Of a DNA stretch of 64,000 bases, positions 22,255 through 33,738 are shown piece by piece. Location of the stretch: contig JAKOGI010000145.1 in assembly GCA_029747015.1 (NCBI GenBank), positions 803,501 through 867,500 of the forward strand, given 5' to 3'. The notes beneath the pieces are model-generated. The model saw nothing but the letters and a program-made list of their open reading frames with translations, ran no database searches and was not told where the DNA came from. The DNA is from Carnegiea gigantea (Eukaryota > Streptophyta > Magnoliopsida > Caryophyllales > Cactaceae). How positions within the stretch are numbered: position 1 is the first letter of the stretch; each line of letters begins with the position of its first letter. A program made the position numbers and the translations under genes.

Positions 22255-23730
22255 CTAAAAGGGCATAATTAAAGTCTCCATATCACCAAAGTCCAGCCCC
22301 CCATCGTCTTTGCTTTTGCACAAACATGAGGCGCTGATCCAGTGGATTTTTGTTTCCTCTTGCTTATGACCCCACCAAAAGCGGATAATCAAAGACTGGA
22401 TAGTTTGGCACAATTCCTTAGGTAATTTAAAAAGACTCATAATATAGGTAGGAATAGCTTGAGCAACAACTTTTATTAGCACTTCTATCTGCCCATGAAC
22501 CCAATGTATCCATGTACCTTGATAGACGCTTCTTGATACAATCAATCAGAAATAGGAAAGTTTTTTTCTGGATCGACCAATGAAAGTGGGGCACCCAATA
22601 TTTATTATGAGATAACACTTTCTTGATGTCCAGAAAGAGAGTAGTTTGATTCCTGTGTTCAGCTGAAACTCCCTTGCTAAAGACTACATCAATCTTTGCA
22701 AAATTGATAGTTTGTTAAGAAGCCAATTCATATTTATGAAGGATATCTTTAAGAGATTGAGCATGGTCCACATATGCATTGCAAAAGATCATGGTATCGT
22801 CAGTAAACAGAAGATGGAAAATAACAGGAGCATTGCGACATAGAGAGAAACTGGAGTCCCTTTCCACTGCTCTGTTTAGGAGTCTAGATAGGCCTTCTGA
22901 GCAGAACAGGAAGAGGTAGGGGGAGATTGGGTCGCCTTGCCGAATGCGTCAACTGGGGATAAGTGACCTTAGGACTCCATGGATGAGGAATGAGAAAGAG
23001 GCAAATTTTATACACTTCATTAGAAGATCGACCCACTACTGGCAAAAACCCAAATGGAGCATAACAGTGGCAAGAAAGGGCCATTCAACACTATCAAAAG
23101 CTTTGGACATTCTAGTTTAATAGCCACTGAACCATTTGAGCTAGGATCTCCTCGTATTGTATGCATGATTTCAAAGGCAATCAGAATGTTGTCAGAGATC
23201 AGACGTCCCTGAACAAAAGCTCCCTGCGTGTTAGAAATAATATTAGGTAGAAGTAGTTTTAATCGATTCACAATCACCTTAGTAACAAGTTTATAAATAA
23301 TATTGCAGAGGCTAATGGGATGAAATTCAAAAATCTATTCTGGCTTCTCCTTCTTGGGAATAAGGGCCACAAAGGTACTATTAAGCGTAGGTGGGATTGG
23401 GTGCCCATGTAGAATAGAAAGAACAGCGGTAGAAACATCATCTCTAATGGGGTCCCAAAATCTCTAGAACGGGTTCATTCCATTGGATCTTGGAGCCTTA
23501 TGAGGGTGCATTGGAGTGAGGGCACAGTCAACCTCTTCACGTGTGCAAGGTCTAAAAAGCACATCATTAGCCTCGACCAAGATTGTGGGTTGAATGTATT
23601 CGAGAATGTCGTCCATGCCATTAGGATATGAGGTAGTGAAAAGCTCTCCGAAGTATTAAGTGACAATATTAGAGATATCCTCGTCCCTTGTTTGCGAATC
23701 GCCATTTTCATCCTTAAGACCCGAAATCAT
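22255..23730 (-). pseudogene. LINE reverse transcriptase, broken
   Basis: Minus-strand blocks in several frames follow the plant L1 RT order: a lead-in resembling the CTREEVDCAL region (about 23540), PISLCNIIYKLVTKVIVNRL (about 23250-23310), GAFVQGRLISDNILIAFEIM (about 23160-23225), DPISPYLFLFCSEGLSRLLN (about 22870-22935) and the catalytic box FTDDTMIF near 22790-22815, where the usual plant LINE form is FADD. Several frameshifts and stops are present. Confidence 0.8.
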
Positions 23731-23928
23731 ATTTTTGGATCTCCTCATGTTGGCTCTGATATGCAAACATCTAGTATTCGAATCTCCAAACTTGAGGTAG
23801 TTAGATCGTGCTCATTGCCACCAAAGGATCTCCTCCTTTTTATGCCAATCCCTGATAAGACCAAGGGTGCTACGCCAACTAATAGCATCCTTTTGAGTTC
23901 AAAGTTACTGTCCTAACTTCCCAATTTG

Positions 23929-24387
23929 TTAGCCTATGTGGACGAAAGTTTTCTGGTTCCAATGAGTTACCATAGTCGAGCACTTGTTTAGGCGGATTAG
24001 CATGTTATCCTCGGTGTTTGGGTCCGAAAATGAAGTCCAAGCATTAGCTACAATGTCCTTACAAGGTGGTTCAGTGAACCACATATTTTCAAACATAAAC
24101 CTCTTCTTCTGTGCGCCATTCTCATTGCAGCGAAGGAGCATTTCAAAAGGATAGGAAGGTGATCCGATACGTCCAAATTGATATGAAAAAAAACGCATTA
24201 GGGAACCATAAAGACCACTCTGTATTGGCACAGAAACGGTCAAGTTTTTCTTTAACTATAGTACCATTCTATTGAAAGTTACACCATGTGAAATCATATC
24301 CCGAGTACCCGAGGTCGTAAACCCCATTGTCCGGGAAAGAGGACCAAAAGTTGTCTATGCTCAATTCGAATTTTGGAGGACCGCCTA
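23929..24387 (-). pseudogene. LINE endonuclease C-terminus and linker
   Basis: Directly left of the Sirevirus the minus strand continues the endonuclease with a GYDFTWCN block near 24290 and a KEKLDRF block near 24245, then the linker RFMFENMWFTEPPCKDIV (about 24060-24110) typical of plant LINEs between endonuclease and RT. Confidence 0.75.
24383..24387. repeat. Sirevirus target-site duplication, left copy
   Basis: gccta, repeated exactly at 35352-35356. Confidence 0.9.
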
Positions 24388-25996
24388 TGTTGTGTTATTA
24401 TATTTAGTTTTGATGATAACAAATCCAAGTGTAAAAATCTGTCCAAGTAATGTTGCTCCGAACACGATCTCCAACAGGCCTAACTGGTGTTTGTGATCTT
24501 TATTGTATTAACTGGTTTGCTACATGTGAGAACAAGTCTTCTAGACAGGTTTTACTTGGTGATTCCATATTAAGTCAAGAACACCATCTCGACAGTTGAT
24601 TGTAAAGCGTGTTCCTGAACTCTAGCAATGCAAAGAACAACCCCAGCAAACAAGGTGGCCTTGGTGTTCACAGCAGCTCTACAAATCTCGGACAAGATGA
24701 CTGGTTCAAAACAAGAAGTCTTGGGTATATAGGTTTTATTTAATTAGACTCTTGTTAATATGCTAATATTGAAAACATCATTTTTAAACACTTCTTGAAT
24801 CGGTACTTGCGCTAAGTGCTTCAGAACACCAGTTGCGAACAACCCTGCGAACAGGGTGCCTAGGGTGTTTCTGAACTGCAGTGGCCATATCCGATTATTT
24901 TTGAAAAATTCATTTTGGTTGGCCAAGATCTCTAGAATACTTTCCTTGAATTTCAAAACTGCTATTTCTCTGGAAAGGGTATTTCCTGAAAATATTTTGG
25001 GAGAATTTCGAAAATAAGTTTTGGAGATTTGCCAAAACTTAAAGGAAAAAATTTCCTTTGACTATATTTTCGGATTTGGTAAAAGCTGAAAATCTCTTTA
25101 AACCTCTTCACGGTTATGGGAAGATAAGGGTTATCTTTTAAGATAACAAAATCCCTTATATTTTGGGATAAATTAATCATTAGCCGTTGGATAATTTTGC
25201 AAAACAATTTCCATACTTAGCTGATTCTGTGGTTTATGACCGTTGGTTTTTTTGTTTAAAAGCCTCAGCTTTTTCTCTCCCAGCATATACACACAGACAG
25301 ATATATACAGATATTCAAAACACTCGAAAAACAGAGAGATAGAAAACTCGGTTTGAATTTGCATAAACACAGCCTTTTGAAAAATCCAGGAAAATCAGAA
25401 AACTCGGTTTACACTCAAAGATTCTTGAGCTTCATTCTGAAAAGCAAACCGTGACAAGCTGTGTTTGATTTTGAGTTTTCAAACCATTGGCATAATAGGA
25501 TCTTCATTGTACCTTACATCTGCTTAGTGAGAAGCACCCCCTGTAAGGTGTTTGTAACCCTGATCTTGAATCAGAAAAGTGAGTGAGTGTGTCCTAGTCG
25601 TGTGGACTTGGACGTGTCTAATCTTATGAAGGTTGGACGTGGTGTAACCTGTCTTTGGGAAGAAGGTTACGTGGTTGCAAGTTGTAACAAGGTGTGTTAC
25701 ATTTGTAACGTGTGAAGCCCGTTAGTGAAAGTGGTTAAATCCTACACGAGGTAGGTCGTGGTTTTTCACACCTCAGTTGGGCTAGAGGTGTTTTCCACGT
25801 AAAAATTGTGTGTGCTTTATTTTCCGCACCTATCTTGGTGATTTTCGCCTCTGCAATATTTGAGAACACCCCGTGCAAACAAGCTATCAGGGTGTTTGTC
25901 ACTTGAGAACAACCTCTGGGTGTTTGTTATCTACAACGCGAAAATCAGATACCACAATTCACCCCCTCTTGTGGTTGGATACTCACGAACTCAACA
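24388..25996 (+). repeat. Sirevirus 5' LTR
   Basis: Starts TGTTGTGTTATTATATTTAG and ends GAACTCAACA. It contains several AACACC/GGTGTT-type motif clusters, including a CCCTG-CGAA-CAGGG hairpin at 24843-24856. Confidence 0.95.
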
Positions 25997-25998
25997 AG

Positions 25999-26010
25999 TG
26001 GTATCAGAGC
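25999..26010 (+). other. Sirevirus primer-binding site
   Basis: TGGTATCAGAGC, the exact initiator-Met tRNA complement, two bases after the 5' LTR. The gag ATG follows only 42 bases later. Confidence 0.95.
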
Positions 26011-26052
26011 GGGTTCTCTTACAAAAGGTTAACACCTTGAGAGATTCTGAAG

Positions 26053-27786
26053 ATGAGTACCCCACAAGGAATTCTTGAAGGGCAATCCATTACTCGTCCA
26101 CCCTATTTCAACGGCCAACATTATAGTTGGTGGAAGAATAGGATGAAGAACTATATTCAGGCAGAAGATTATGAATTGTGGATGCTCATCAAGAACGGGC
26201 CCCTTGTTCCCACCAAGGTGCTTGAAGATGGTAAGAAGGTTCCCAAGGAATCCATAGAATTTGATACCGAGGACTACAAGAAAATGGAGAAAAATGCCAA
26301 AGCCAAAAAGCTTCTATATTTTGGCCTAGGACCCGATGAATACACTCGCATCTCTGAGTGTGAATCAGCCTAAGCTATCTGGAATGCTCTGCAAGTTGCT
26401 CATGAAGGTACGAGTCAAGTTAAACAATCTAGAATTGAGCTACTTATGCGACAATATGAGTTGTTTGATATGGGTGATCATGAAACTGTGATGGACATGT
26501 ATACACGGTTCACCCACATCACGAACGAGTTAAAATCCCTGGGAAGATCTTTCACCACTGAAGAGTTGGTGAGGAAAATCCTCAGAATTTTACCTCGCAC
26601 GTGGGAGGCCAAAGTAACAGCCATCCAAGAGGCTAAAGACATGAACAAGATCACCCTCGACGAGTTGATTGGTAATCTCCAGACCTATGAACTCCGAAAG
26701 AACTCACAGCAAAGAGAGGAGCAAAAGAAGGATCGTGGGCTTGCCTTGAAAGCACATGAGGACACTGACTCTGACCTTGAAGATGAAGAAATGGCCCTAA
26801 TGTCCAGAAAATTCAAGAAATTCTTCAAAAAGGTCAAGGAAAACAACAAAAGAAAAGACTTCAGCAAGTCCAGAAACACCTCCAAAGAACAGCTCACTGG
26901 GTGTTTCAAGTGCGGCAAACCAAATCACTTAGTCAAGAATTGCCCTCTGGTTCGAGAAGATCAAATGCCTGAACACCCTCGAAAACAGGGTCGAAAACAC
27001 CTTATAAACAATCTGGGCAGACGATTCTCGAAAGCTATGCTGGCTGCTTGGGGAGATTCCTCTGAGGATGAAGGAGAATCTGAAGCTGAAGAAGGAGTCG
27101 TAGCACTTATGGCACAAAGTGATTCAGATTCAGATGATGAATCAACAATCAGCTTCTCAGATCTCAAGAACAAGGTACATGGTCTTAACAAAGCCACTTT
27201 AGAAGAACTTCTATATAATTTGATAGACACATGTGCTGATCTAAAAAGAGAAGTTCGTGACCTAGAGCTTGAAAATGAAATTCTTAAAAATGAAAAACTC
27301 GGTTTACATGAAAATGTTAATATACTCAAAGAAAACCTCTTTATAAAAGAAGGAGATTACTCTCGAATAGAGGAAAAACTCTTTGAGGTGGAAGGAATGG
27401 TTGAGTCCCTGCTCAAAGAGAACAAGGGTTTGCATGCTAATAAAGAAAAACTGGAAACCGAGCTGAGCACAAACAAACGATGGAACAAATCTTCACAGGC
27501 CCTTGCTTGGTTAAACACTCACCACAGTCGAAACAGAAAGGGACTTGGGTATAAGCCTAAACGAACAGTTTACCCAATTCATAGAAAGTATGTGGGATTA
27601 CCTGAAAACACTGTTTGCTTTCATTGTGGTAAAACTGGTCACTATCGACATTCTTGTCTTTTAAGAAAACATGCCAATGAAAAGAATGAAAGGTATGTGA
27701 AACAAATCTGGATTAGAAAAGATGAGCTTTACATGTCTAAAGGAATGGGACCCAAGTGGATCTGGGTTCCCAAAACTAACCCGTGA
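26053..27786 (+). pseudogene. Sirevirus gag, one nonsense codon
   Basis: The start MSTPQGILEG at 26053 fits a Sirevirus gag N-terminus; the next residues (RPPYFNGQHYSWWKNRMKNY) are the conserved copia gag entry. A TAA at 26371-26373 interrupts the same frame, which stays open again until TGA at 27784-27786. Two CCHC zinc knuckles are present: CFKCGKPNHLVKNC (about 26907-26948) and CFHCGKTGHYRHSC (about 27618-27659). Between them lies a long acidic coiled-coil stretch (about 27170-27480). The stop at 27784 is followed in the same frame by pol, see the finding on this junction. Confidence 0.9.
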
Positions 27787-27792
27787 TTTATT

Positions 27793-30700
27793 TTGCAGGC
27801 TGAAGTGAGAGAGAACAATCCCATAAACAACCCAGCAAACAGGGTAAGAAACACCCTGTCAAACAGATCAGAAAACAACCTTGAAAACAGGCAGCTGTGG
27901 TATGTTGATAGTGGGTGTTCGCAGCACATGACTGGAGAAAGATCAAATTTTCTCTCACTTACAGCTTTGAATGGTGGGAGTGTAGCATTTGGAAACGGCA
28001 AGTCTGGGACAATTGTCGGTATAGGTAATATTGGTAAAACTCTCTCCCACTCAATTGATAATGTGCACTTGGTTGATGGTTTAAAGCACAATTTGCTAAG
28101 TGTGTCCCAACTGTGTGACAAGAACAACCTAGTGGTGTTTTCACGAACACGCTGCTTGGTTGTAAATGACGACACAGGAGATGTTGTGTTGAGGGGGAAG
28201 CGATGTCAAAATGTTTATAAAGTTTGTATTTCCACTCTTCCCCAAAATAATCTGACTTGTTTAAATGCATTAAATGATGATATAATGTTATGGCACAAGA
28301 GACTAGGTCATGCAAGCTTATCCTTGTTAAACAAACTTGTTTCAAAAGACCTAGTTATTGGACTACCTTCCATCAAATTTAATGATGACAAGGTATGTGA
28401 AGCTTGTGCAAAAGGCAAACAAGTCAGATCTTCTTTTAAATCGAAAAGGTGTGTAAGCACTACTCGATCTCTAGAATTGCTACACATTGATTTGTGTGGT
28501 CCCATGAGGATAACTAGTAGAGGTGGGAAAAAGTATGTGCTTGTGGTAGTGGATGATTACTCTCGATTTACTTGGACCTTGTTTTTGGCATCCAAGGATG
28601 AAACCTTTGAGAATTTTATTGCCTTTTTCAAAAAGGTTGAAAAGAGAGTAGGACACTCCTTAATCAGCTTAAGATCTGATCATGGAACTGAGTTTGAAAA
28701 TGCAAGTTTATTAACTATTATAATGAACATGGTGTTTATCATAACTTCTCAGCCCCAGGATCACCCCAACAAAATGGGATGGTTGAGCGCAAAAATCGCA
28801 CCCTGGAAGACATGACCAGAACAATGCTTATTGCTAGTGGTCTTCCTAGGTATTTTTGGGCAGAAGCATTGAACACCTCATGTTACATTATAAATAGATG
28901 CATGATCAGACCTATGTTGAATAAAACTCCTTATGAACTTTTCAAAGGCAGAAAACCCAATATTACGCACCTAAGGACATTTGGTTGTAAGTGTTTTGTG
29001 CATAATAATGGGAAGGATGCCTTAGGAAAGTTTGATCCAAGAAGTGATGAGGCAATACTTCTTGGCTATTCTTCTCACAGCAAGGCATACAAAGTCTTTA
29101 ACAAAAGAACCTTGTGTGTTGAGGAAAGTGTGCATGTACTTTTTGATGAATCTAACGTGTTGAGTGAGAATGATGCACAGGAAGATGAACTTGAATTAGG
29201 TCTTATTCGAAAAGAAGTGTTGCTCCAAGATAAACGAGGTGAGAACACCATGGAGAAAACAACTCCTGAAGGTGTTCCTCAGAACAGCAGGCAAGGTGAA
29301 CACCAAACAGGAGAAAACACCGCTGAACCCTGTTCGGAACCATGTTCTTCAGGAATAAGGTTACAAACAGGTGCAGAAACAGGATCAGGAGGTGTTCTTG
29401 AGCCTGATCCTACACACATTTCAGTTAGAACAGAGCATGTGTCTGTGGATTCTCTTACTCCACGACCATGGAAGCACCATAGTTCGCACCCTCTTGATCA
29501 AATCTTGTCAGATATTAATACTGGAGTGCAAACTAGATCTAAACTAAAGAATTTTTGTGCTTTCTATGCTTTTCTTTCTAACATTGAGCCAAAAAGTGTG
29601 AATGAAGCTCTTGCAGATTCAGATTGGATCACGGCTATGCAAGAAGAGCTTCATCAATTTGAAAGAAACAAGGTATGGCACCTTGTACCTAAACCTGCAG
29701 AGAGAACAATCATTGGAACCAAGTGGGTGTTCCGAAACAAACTGGATGAGTCAGGAACAGTCACCAGGAACAAGGCACGGCTGGTTGTACAAGGATACAA
29801 TCAAGAAGAAGGGATCGATTACGAAGAAACCTTTGCACCAGTTGCTAGAATTGAGGCTATTCGAATTTCAATAGCCTTTGCAGCTCATATGGAAATCAAG
29901 CTATATCAAATGGATGTTAAAAGTGCATTCCTAAACGGATACCTTAAAGAAGAGGTGTATGTCAAACAACCCCCTGGTTTTGAAAATGGTGATTTTCCAA
30001 ATCATGTTTTTAAACTTGACAAGGCACTTTATGGTTTAAAACAAGCTCCAAGAGCTTGGTATGAACGGTTGTCAAGTTTTTTACTTGAAAATGATTTTAA
30101 AAGAGGCAAGGTAGACAATACCTTGTTTCTAAGATCTAAGGGGGAACATTTTTTGATTGTCCAAATATATGTTGATGACATCATATTTGGTGCAACTCAT
30201 CATGATTTATGCAATGAATTTTCAAATATGATGAGGAGTGAGTTTGAGATGAGCATGATGGGTGAGCTTAATTTTTTCTTAGGCTTACAAATCAAGCAAA
30301 CTCCAAACGGCACCATGATCCATCAGCAAAAGTATATCAAGGAATTACTTAAGCGTTTTGGGATGGAGTCGGCCAAACCCATAGACACTCCTATTTCTCC
30401 TTCAACCAAGTTGGTTATGGATGATGGGAGTCCCTCAGTTGAGGAGAAACTCTATCGGGGTATGATTGGGTCACTCTTATACCTAACCGCTAGTAGACCT
30501 GATATTGTTTTTAGTGTTGGTTTATGTGCCCGTTTTCAGTCTAATCCTAAGGAAACTCATCTTAAGGCTGTTAAACGGATACTAAGGTATTTGAAACATA
30601 CACCCAATTTAGCTCTATGGTATCCTAAAGGTTGCAATTTTGATCTTGTTGGATATGCTGATGCTGACTATGCTGGATTCCTAGTTGATAGAAAGAGTAC

Positions 30701-31111
30701 CTCAGGTATGGCTCACTTTCTTGGACCTTGTTTGGTATCTTGGGCTACCAAGAAGCAACATTCAGTTGCCATGTCCACGCAGAAGCTGAATATGTTGCAG
30801 CAGCTTCATGTTGTGCTCAACTGTTGTGGATAAGGCAACAGCTTAAGGACTTTTGTGTTGACATTGGATGCATTCCTATTTTTTGTGATAACACAAGTGC
30901 AATTAATATTGCCAAAAATCCATGTCAACATAAAAGAACAAAGCATATTGACATTCGACATCATTTCTTGAGAGATAATGTTGAAAAGGGTTTAATCTCT
31001 ATGAATTTTTGCTCAACGGAAAGTCAGATTGCTGATATATTCACTAAGGCACTAGCTAGAGACCTTTTTGAGAGAAATAGACTGGAACTAGGGTTGGTGA
31101 GAACACCCTGA
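27793..31111 (+). pseudogene. Sirevirus pol: protease, integrase, RT, RNase H
   Basis: In order: protease WYVDSGCSQHMTG (about 27898), GAG-pre-integrase (MLWHKRLGHAS near 28290), integrase core with HIDLCGP, SDHGTEF and VERKN (28490-28790), RT with [20 protein letters not shown] near 29905 and intact catalytic YVDDIIFGA (about 30168-30194), RNase H with YADADYAG and AEAEYVAAA (30650-30800). Two one-base frameshifts break it, near 28710 in integrase and near 30779 in RNase H. The linker 29240-29410 between integrase and RT is unusually rich in the AACACC-type motif. Ends at TGA 31109-31111. Confidence 0.9.
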
Positions 31112-31330
31112 GATACCTGTTTCCAGAACATGAACTGGGTTTGGTAAGATCAACCTTTACACCCTGTTCTCTCCCCCTGTTTGCAAATTTTATTAATAAC
31201 GGATGTGATTGCATATGCCCGTATTGCATGCATTTTTTTTTCCTCATCTACTTAGTACAGCATAAGGGGATGTACTGGAGCCGTCTTAATGCCATTCAGT
31301 CGAATCAGATCAGACGGCAAAGAACAGGCA

Positions 31331-31409
31331 TAATACAGAGAACAGGTACGCCCCTTGGTTGCTCGGTGGCTTAATACAGAGAACAGGTACGCCCCTTGGT
31401 TGCTCGGTG
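31331..31409 (+). repeat. Perfect 38-bp tandem duplication
   Basis: The unit beginning taatacagagaacaggtacg and ending gctcggtg lies at 31331-31368 and again, unchanged, at 31372-31409 (period 41). Confidence 0.9.
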
Positions 31410-31490
31410 TGTTTGCTTTCCTTCCCAAGGCACAAGATGTTATTGCTCCTACCCGTTGCAATTCAAGAGATCTTCTCAAAGATTTGGCTG

Positions 31491-31518
31491 CTCTCTCTCT
31501 CTCTCTCTCTCTCTCTCT
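31491..31518. repeat. CT microsatellite
   Basis: Fourteen CT units, 200 bases ahead of the first env-like start codon. Confidence 0.95.
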
Positions 31519-31721
31519 TTATGCCCTGTTCTTAGTGCTATCATTCGTCTTGCCCTCAAGCAAAAACCGAACATCCTGCAAACTCCCTAAACCCTAATCT
31601 CTCTCCTCTAGCAACAATAGCTTCCAACAACCCTCTTCAATCAAAAGCCCTCGTTCTTTCTTCCTCAATTCCTGCTCCTTCTCGCCCAATTCTTTACAAG
31701 CCTTTCCAATTTCTGAATCGC

Positions 31722-33465
31722 TTGTCTCTAAAATCAGTGGGAATGGGGATGGATGATATTCCCTTTGAATGTGGAAGGGAATTGGTGTTCCTCGTAGGGG
31801 CAATTGCTTGTCCCATTTCAGTTGAGTCAGAGGGAACAAAGTCGGGATCTCAAGAACAATTCTTGGAAACCCCTGAAGGGTTTAATTTTGAGCCCTGCTT
31901 CTCTGACACCGCGACAGAAACAGGGGCTGCCTCTGTCGAAGGTGTGGTTGTGGAGGATCTGCCTGTTGACTTCCAAGGGAAGTCGAATGAGTCGTCCGAG
32001 GAGAGTCTCGAGAAGAATTCTCTTCCCTGAGGCTGAAACCCCCACTCCGGTCGCTCGAACTGGAGAGAAAAGGAAGAGGGTGAAAATCGTGGCTAGGCGT
32101 AGTAGAACGCCAAGAACAAGGCTACAACCAAGGTCTCAACCCTCACAAACTCCCTCTTCTCCTCAATCCTCTAAGCCCTCTCGCAAGTCTGCGAGAATCG
32201 CTTTTCAATCCGCTCCTCGTACCTCCAAACCCTCTACTCCTATCATCGAGGAGATTTCTTCTTCTTCTGAAGGGTTCTCGAGTTCTGACTCTGAGAACAC
32301 CACCTTCAAATAGGGGACACCGGTGTTTTCCGAGTCCTCTGAAGACCAAGCTCCTCCAAAACCGACCAATAAACCTGCTGTGAAGCCCTCTCCTGTCAAA
32401 ACACCCCTCAAGCGAAAGCCCAGAACAGCCCCCCTACCAGAAACTACTACCTCTGTTCCTGTCCTTAAACGCCTAAAGCAGTTCACTCCCTCTCCTATGT
32501 CTGACAAACATGCGCAGTTGCTGAAGCGCAATGTCGTCAGGGGAAAGGTAGTGAATATAAGCTTTTTCGAGGAACAGGGTCTGGGGGTGTTCTTGAACAA
32601 GCTTCGAGCCCAAGGCTGGCTTGAGTTGTTTGCAAACACCCAGCAAGGGTGTTCTGTGCCCGAGTTGGCTGAATTCTATGCCAACTGCTCTGTCACAAAT
32701 GGGGTGGTGACAAGTGCTGTCAATGCGTGTCATTTTTCCTTTGATGAAGCCACCCTGAGTGATATTCTGGGCATCCCCTCTTGTGGATTTGCTGTGTATG
32801 TGAGGGAAGACAAAACGGCCCTGGAAACAGCCAGGCTCTTAGAGGTGTCCAAACGCCTTAGTCAAAAACAGGGCCTGAGAACACCCCTCTCGGTTAAGAA
32901 GGATGAAATGACCTCCCTACACCAACAACTGTTTATGTTCACCATCAAGAACATAATACCGCGAGGTCAAGGGCGAAACTCAGCAGATGCCTTTGATCAA
33001 TGTCTGGTGGACCTACTGGATCGGGAGGAACCAGTAAACCTCCCTGCAATCATGATTCGCCACATAGAGCGAATTGCGAACACCACCCGGGCACATGATC
33101 TTGGCTATGGGTTTTTGTTGACAAGGGTGCTTGAGTACTTTGGGATCGTGCTCACACGAAGAGTGCCGGCCCAAATCATTGATGAAATTGGCGTTGACAC
33201 CCTACTAGGGTGTGGCTATGGGGTTGGCGAAGGGTCAGTCTCCAAACAGGGTCGTCGACCACCTATTTCTGGACAACCTTCCGTCAAGGTTGAGGCTGTT
33301 CTTGAGGACAATGCTCGCCTCAAAGATGAGCTCTTAGCTGTCAAGGCTGCTCTTACTGAGGAACGAGCTCTCTCGGCCAAACGCCATGAAGATTTGCTTG
33401 CACTTCTCTCCACTCTTGCCCCTAGCATCCCTCCTCTGCAAACGCAACCACCCCCTGCTCCCTGA
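31722..33465 (+). pseudogene. Sirevirus env-like ORF, frameshifted and stopped
   Basis: Three open pieces: an acidic N-terminal part (31722-32030), a basic Ser/Pro/Arg-rich part in another frame (to 32313), and after a single in-frame TAG (32311-32313) a 380-residue ORF (32323-33465). The last contains the region around FFEEQGLGVFLNKLRAQGWL that I recognise as the putative plant transposon protein domain common downstream of Sirevirus pol, and a C-terminal coiled coil (around LKDELLAVKAALTEERAL). No transmembrane segment or signal peptide is evident, so an envelope function is not supported by the sequence. One frameshift near 32000-32030 is needed to join the first two pieces. Confidence 0.75.
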
Positions 33466-33616
33466 TTGTCTAGGCTGTTCTCTAGTCTCCTCCTTCCTTA
33501 CTTTCGTTTTTGGCATTTGTAAGGTTTTTAATGCAATATCCCTTTATTACTGCCTCTTGCAACTTCTGCTATTTACTTCTTTTCTTGCATTCATAATGTT
33601 GTTTATGCTTTTTAAT

Positions 33617-33738
33617 GATGCCAAAAGGGGAAGTAGTCCTATTGACGAGTGGACCTTAGCATTGACTTATCCCTATCAGCATTCATTCATTTTTTGTCAA
33701 TATGGTCACTTGGTTTGTCATCATCAAAAAGGGGAATT
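33617..33738 (+). other. Two polypurine tracts before the 3' LTR
   Basis: ccaaaaggggaagtag (about 33621-33636) and tcaaaaaggggaatt (33724-33738) are near copies; the second abuts the LTR and is the functional PPT by position. Several PPTs before the 3' LTR are a known Sirevirus feature. Confidence 0.75.

Larger units (their letters stand above)
31112..31721 (+). other. Spacer between pol and the env-like region
   Basis: Non-coding spacer with a PPT-unrelated CCCTGTTCTCTCCCCCTG segment (about 31161), a 41-base-period duplication (31331-31409) and a CT microsatellite (31491-31518). No convincing ORF. Confidence 0.6.

Noticed and set aside
32323..33465. A true viral envelope protein
   Set aside because: No signal peptide, transmembrane segment or glycoprotein features are visible; only the env-like position and a coiled coil support the name.
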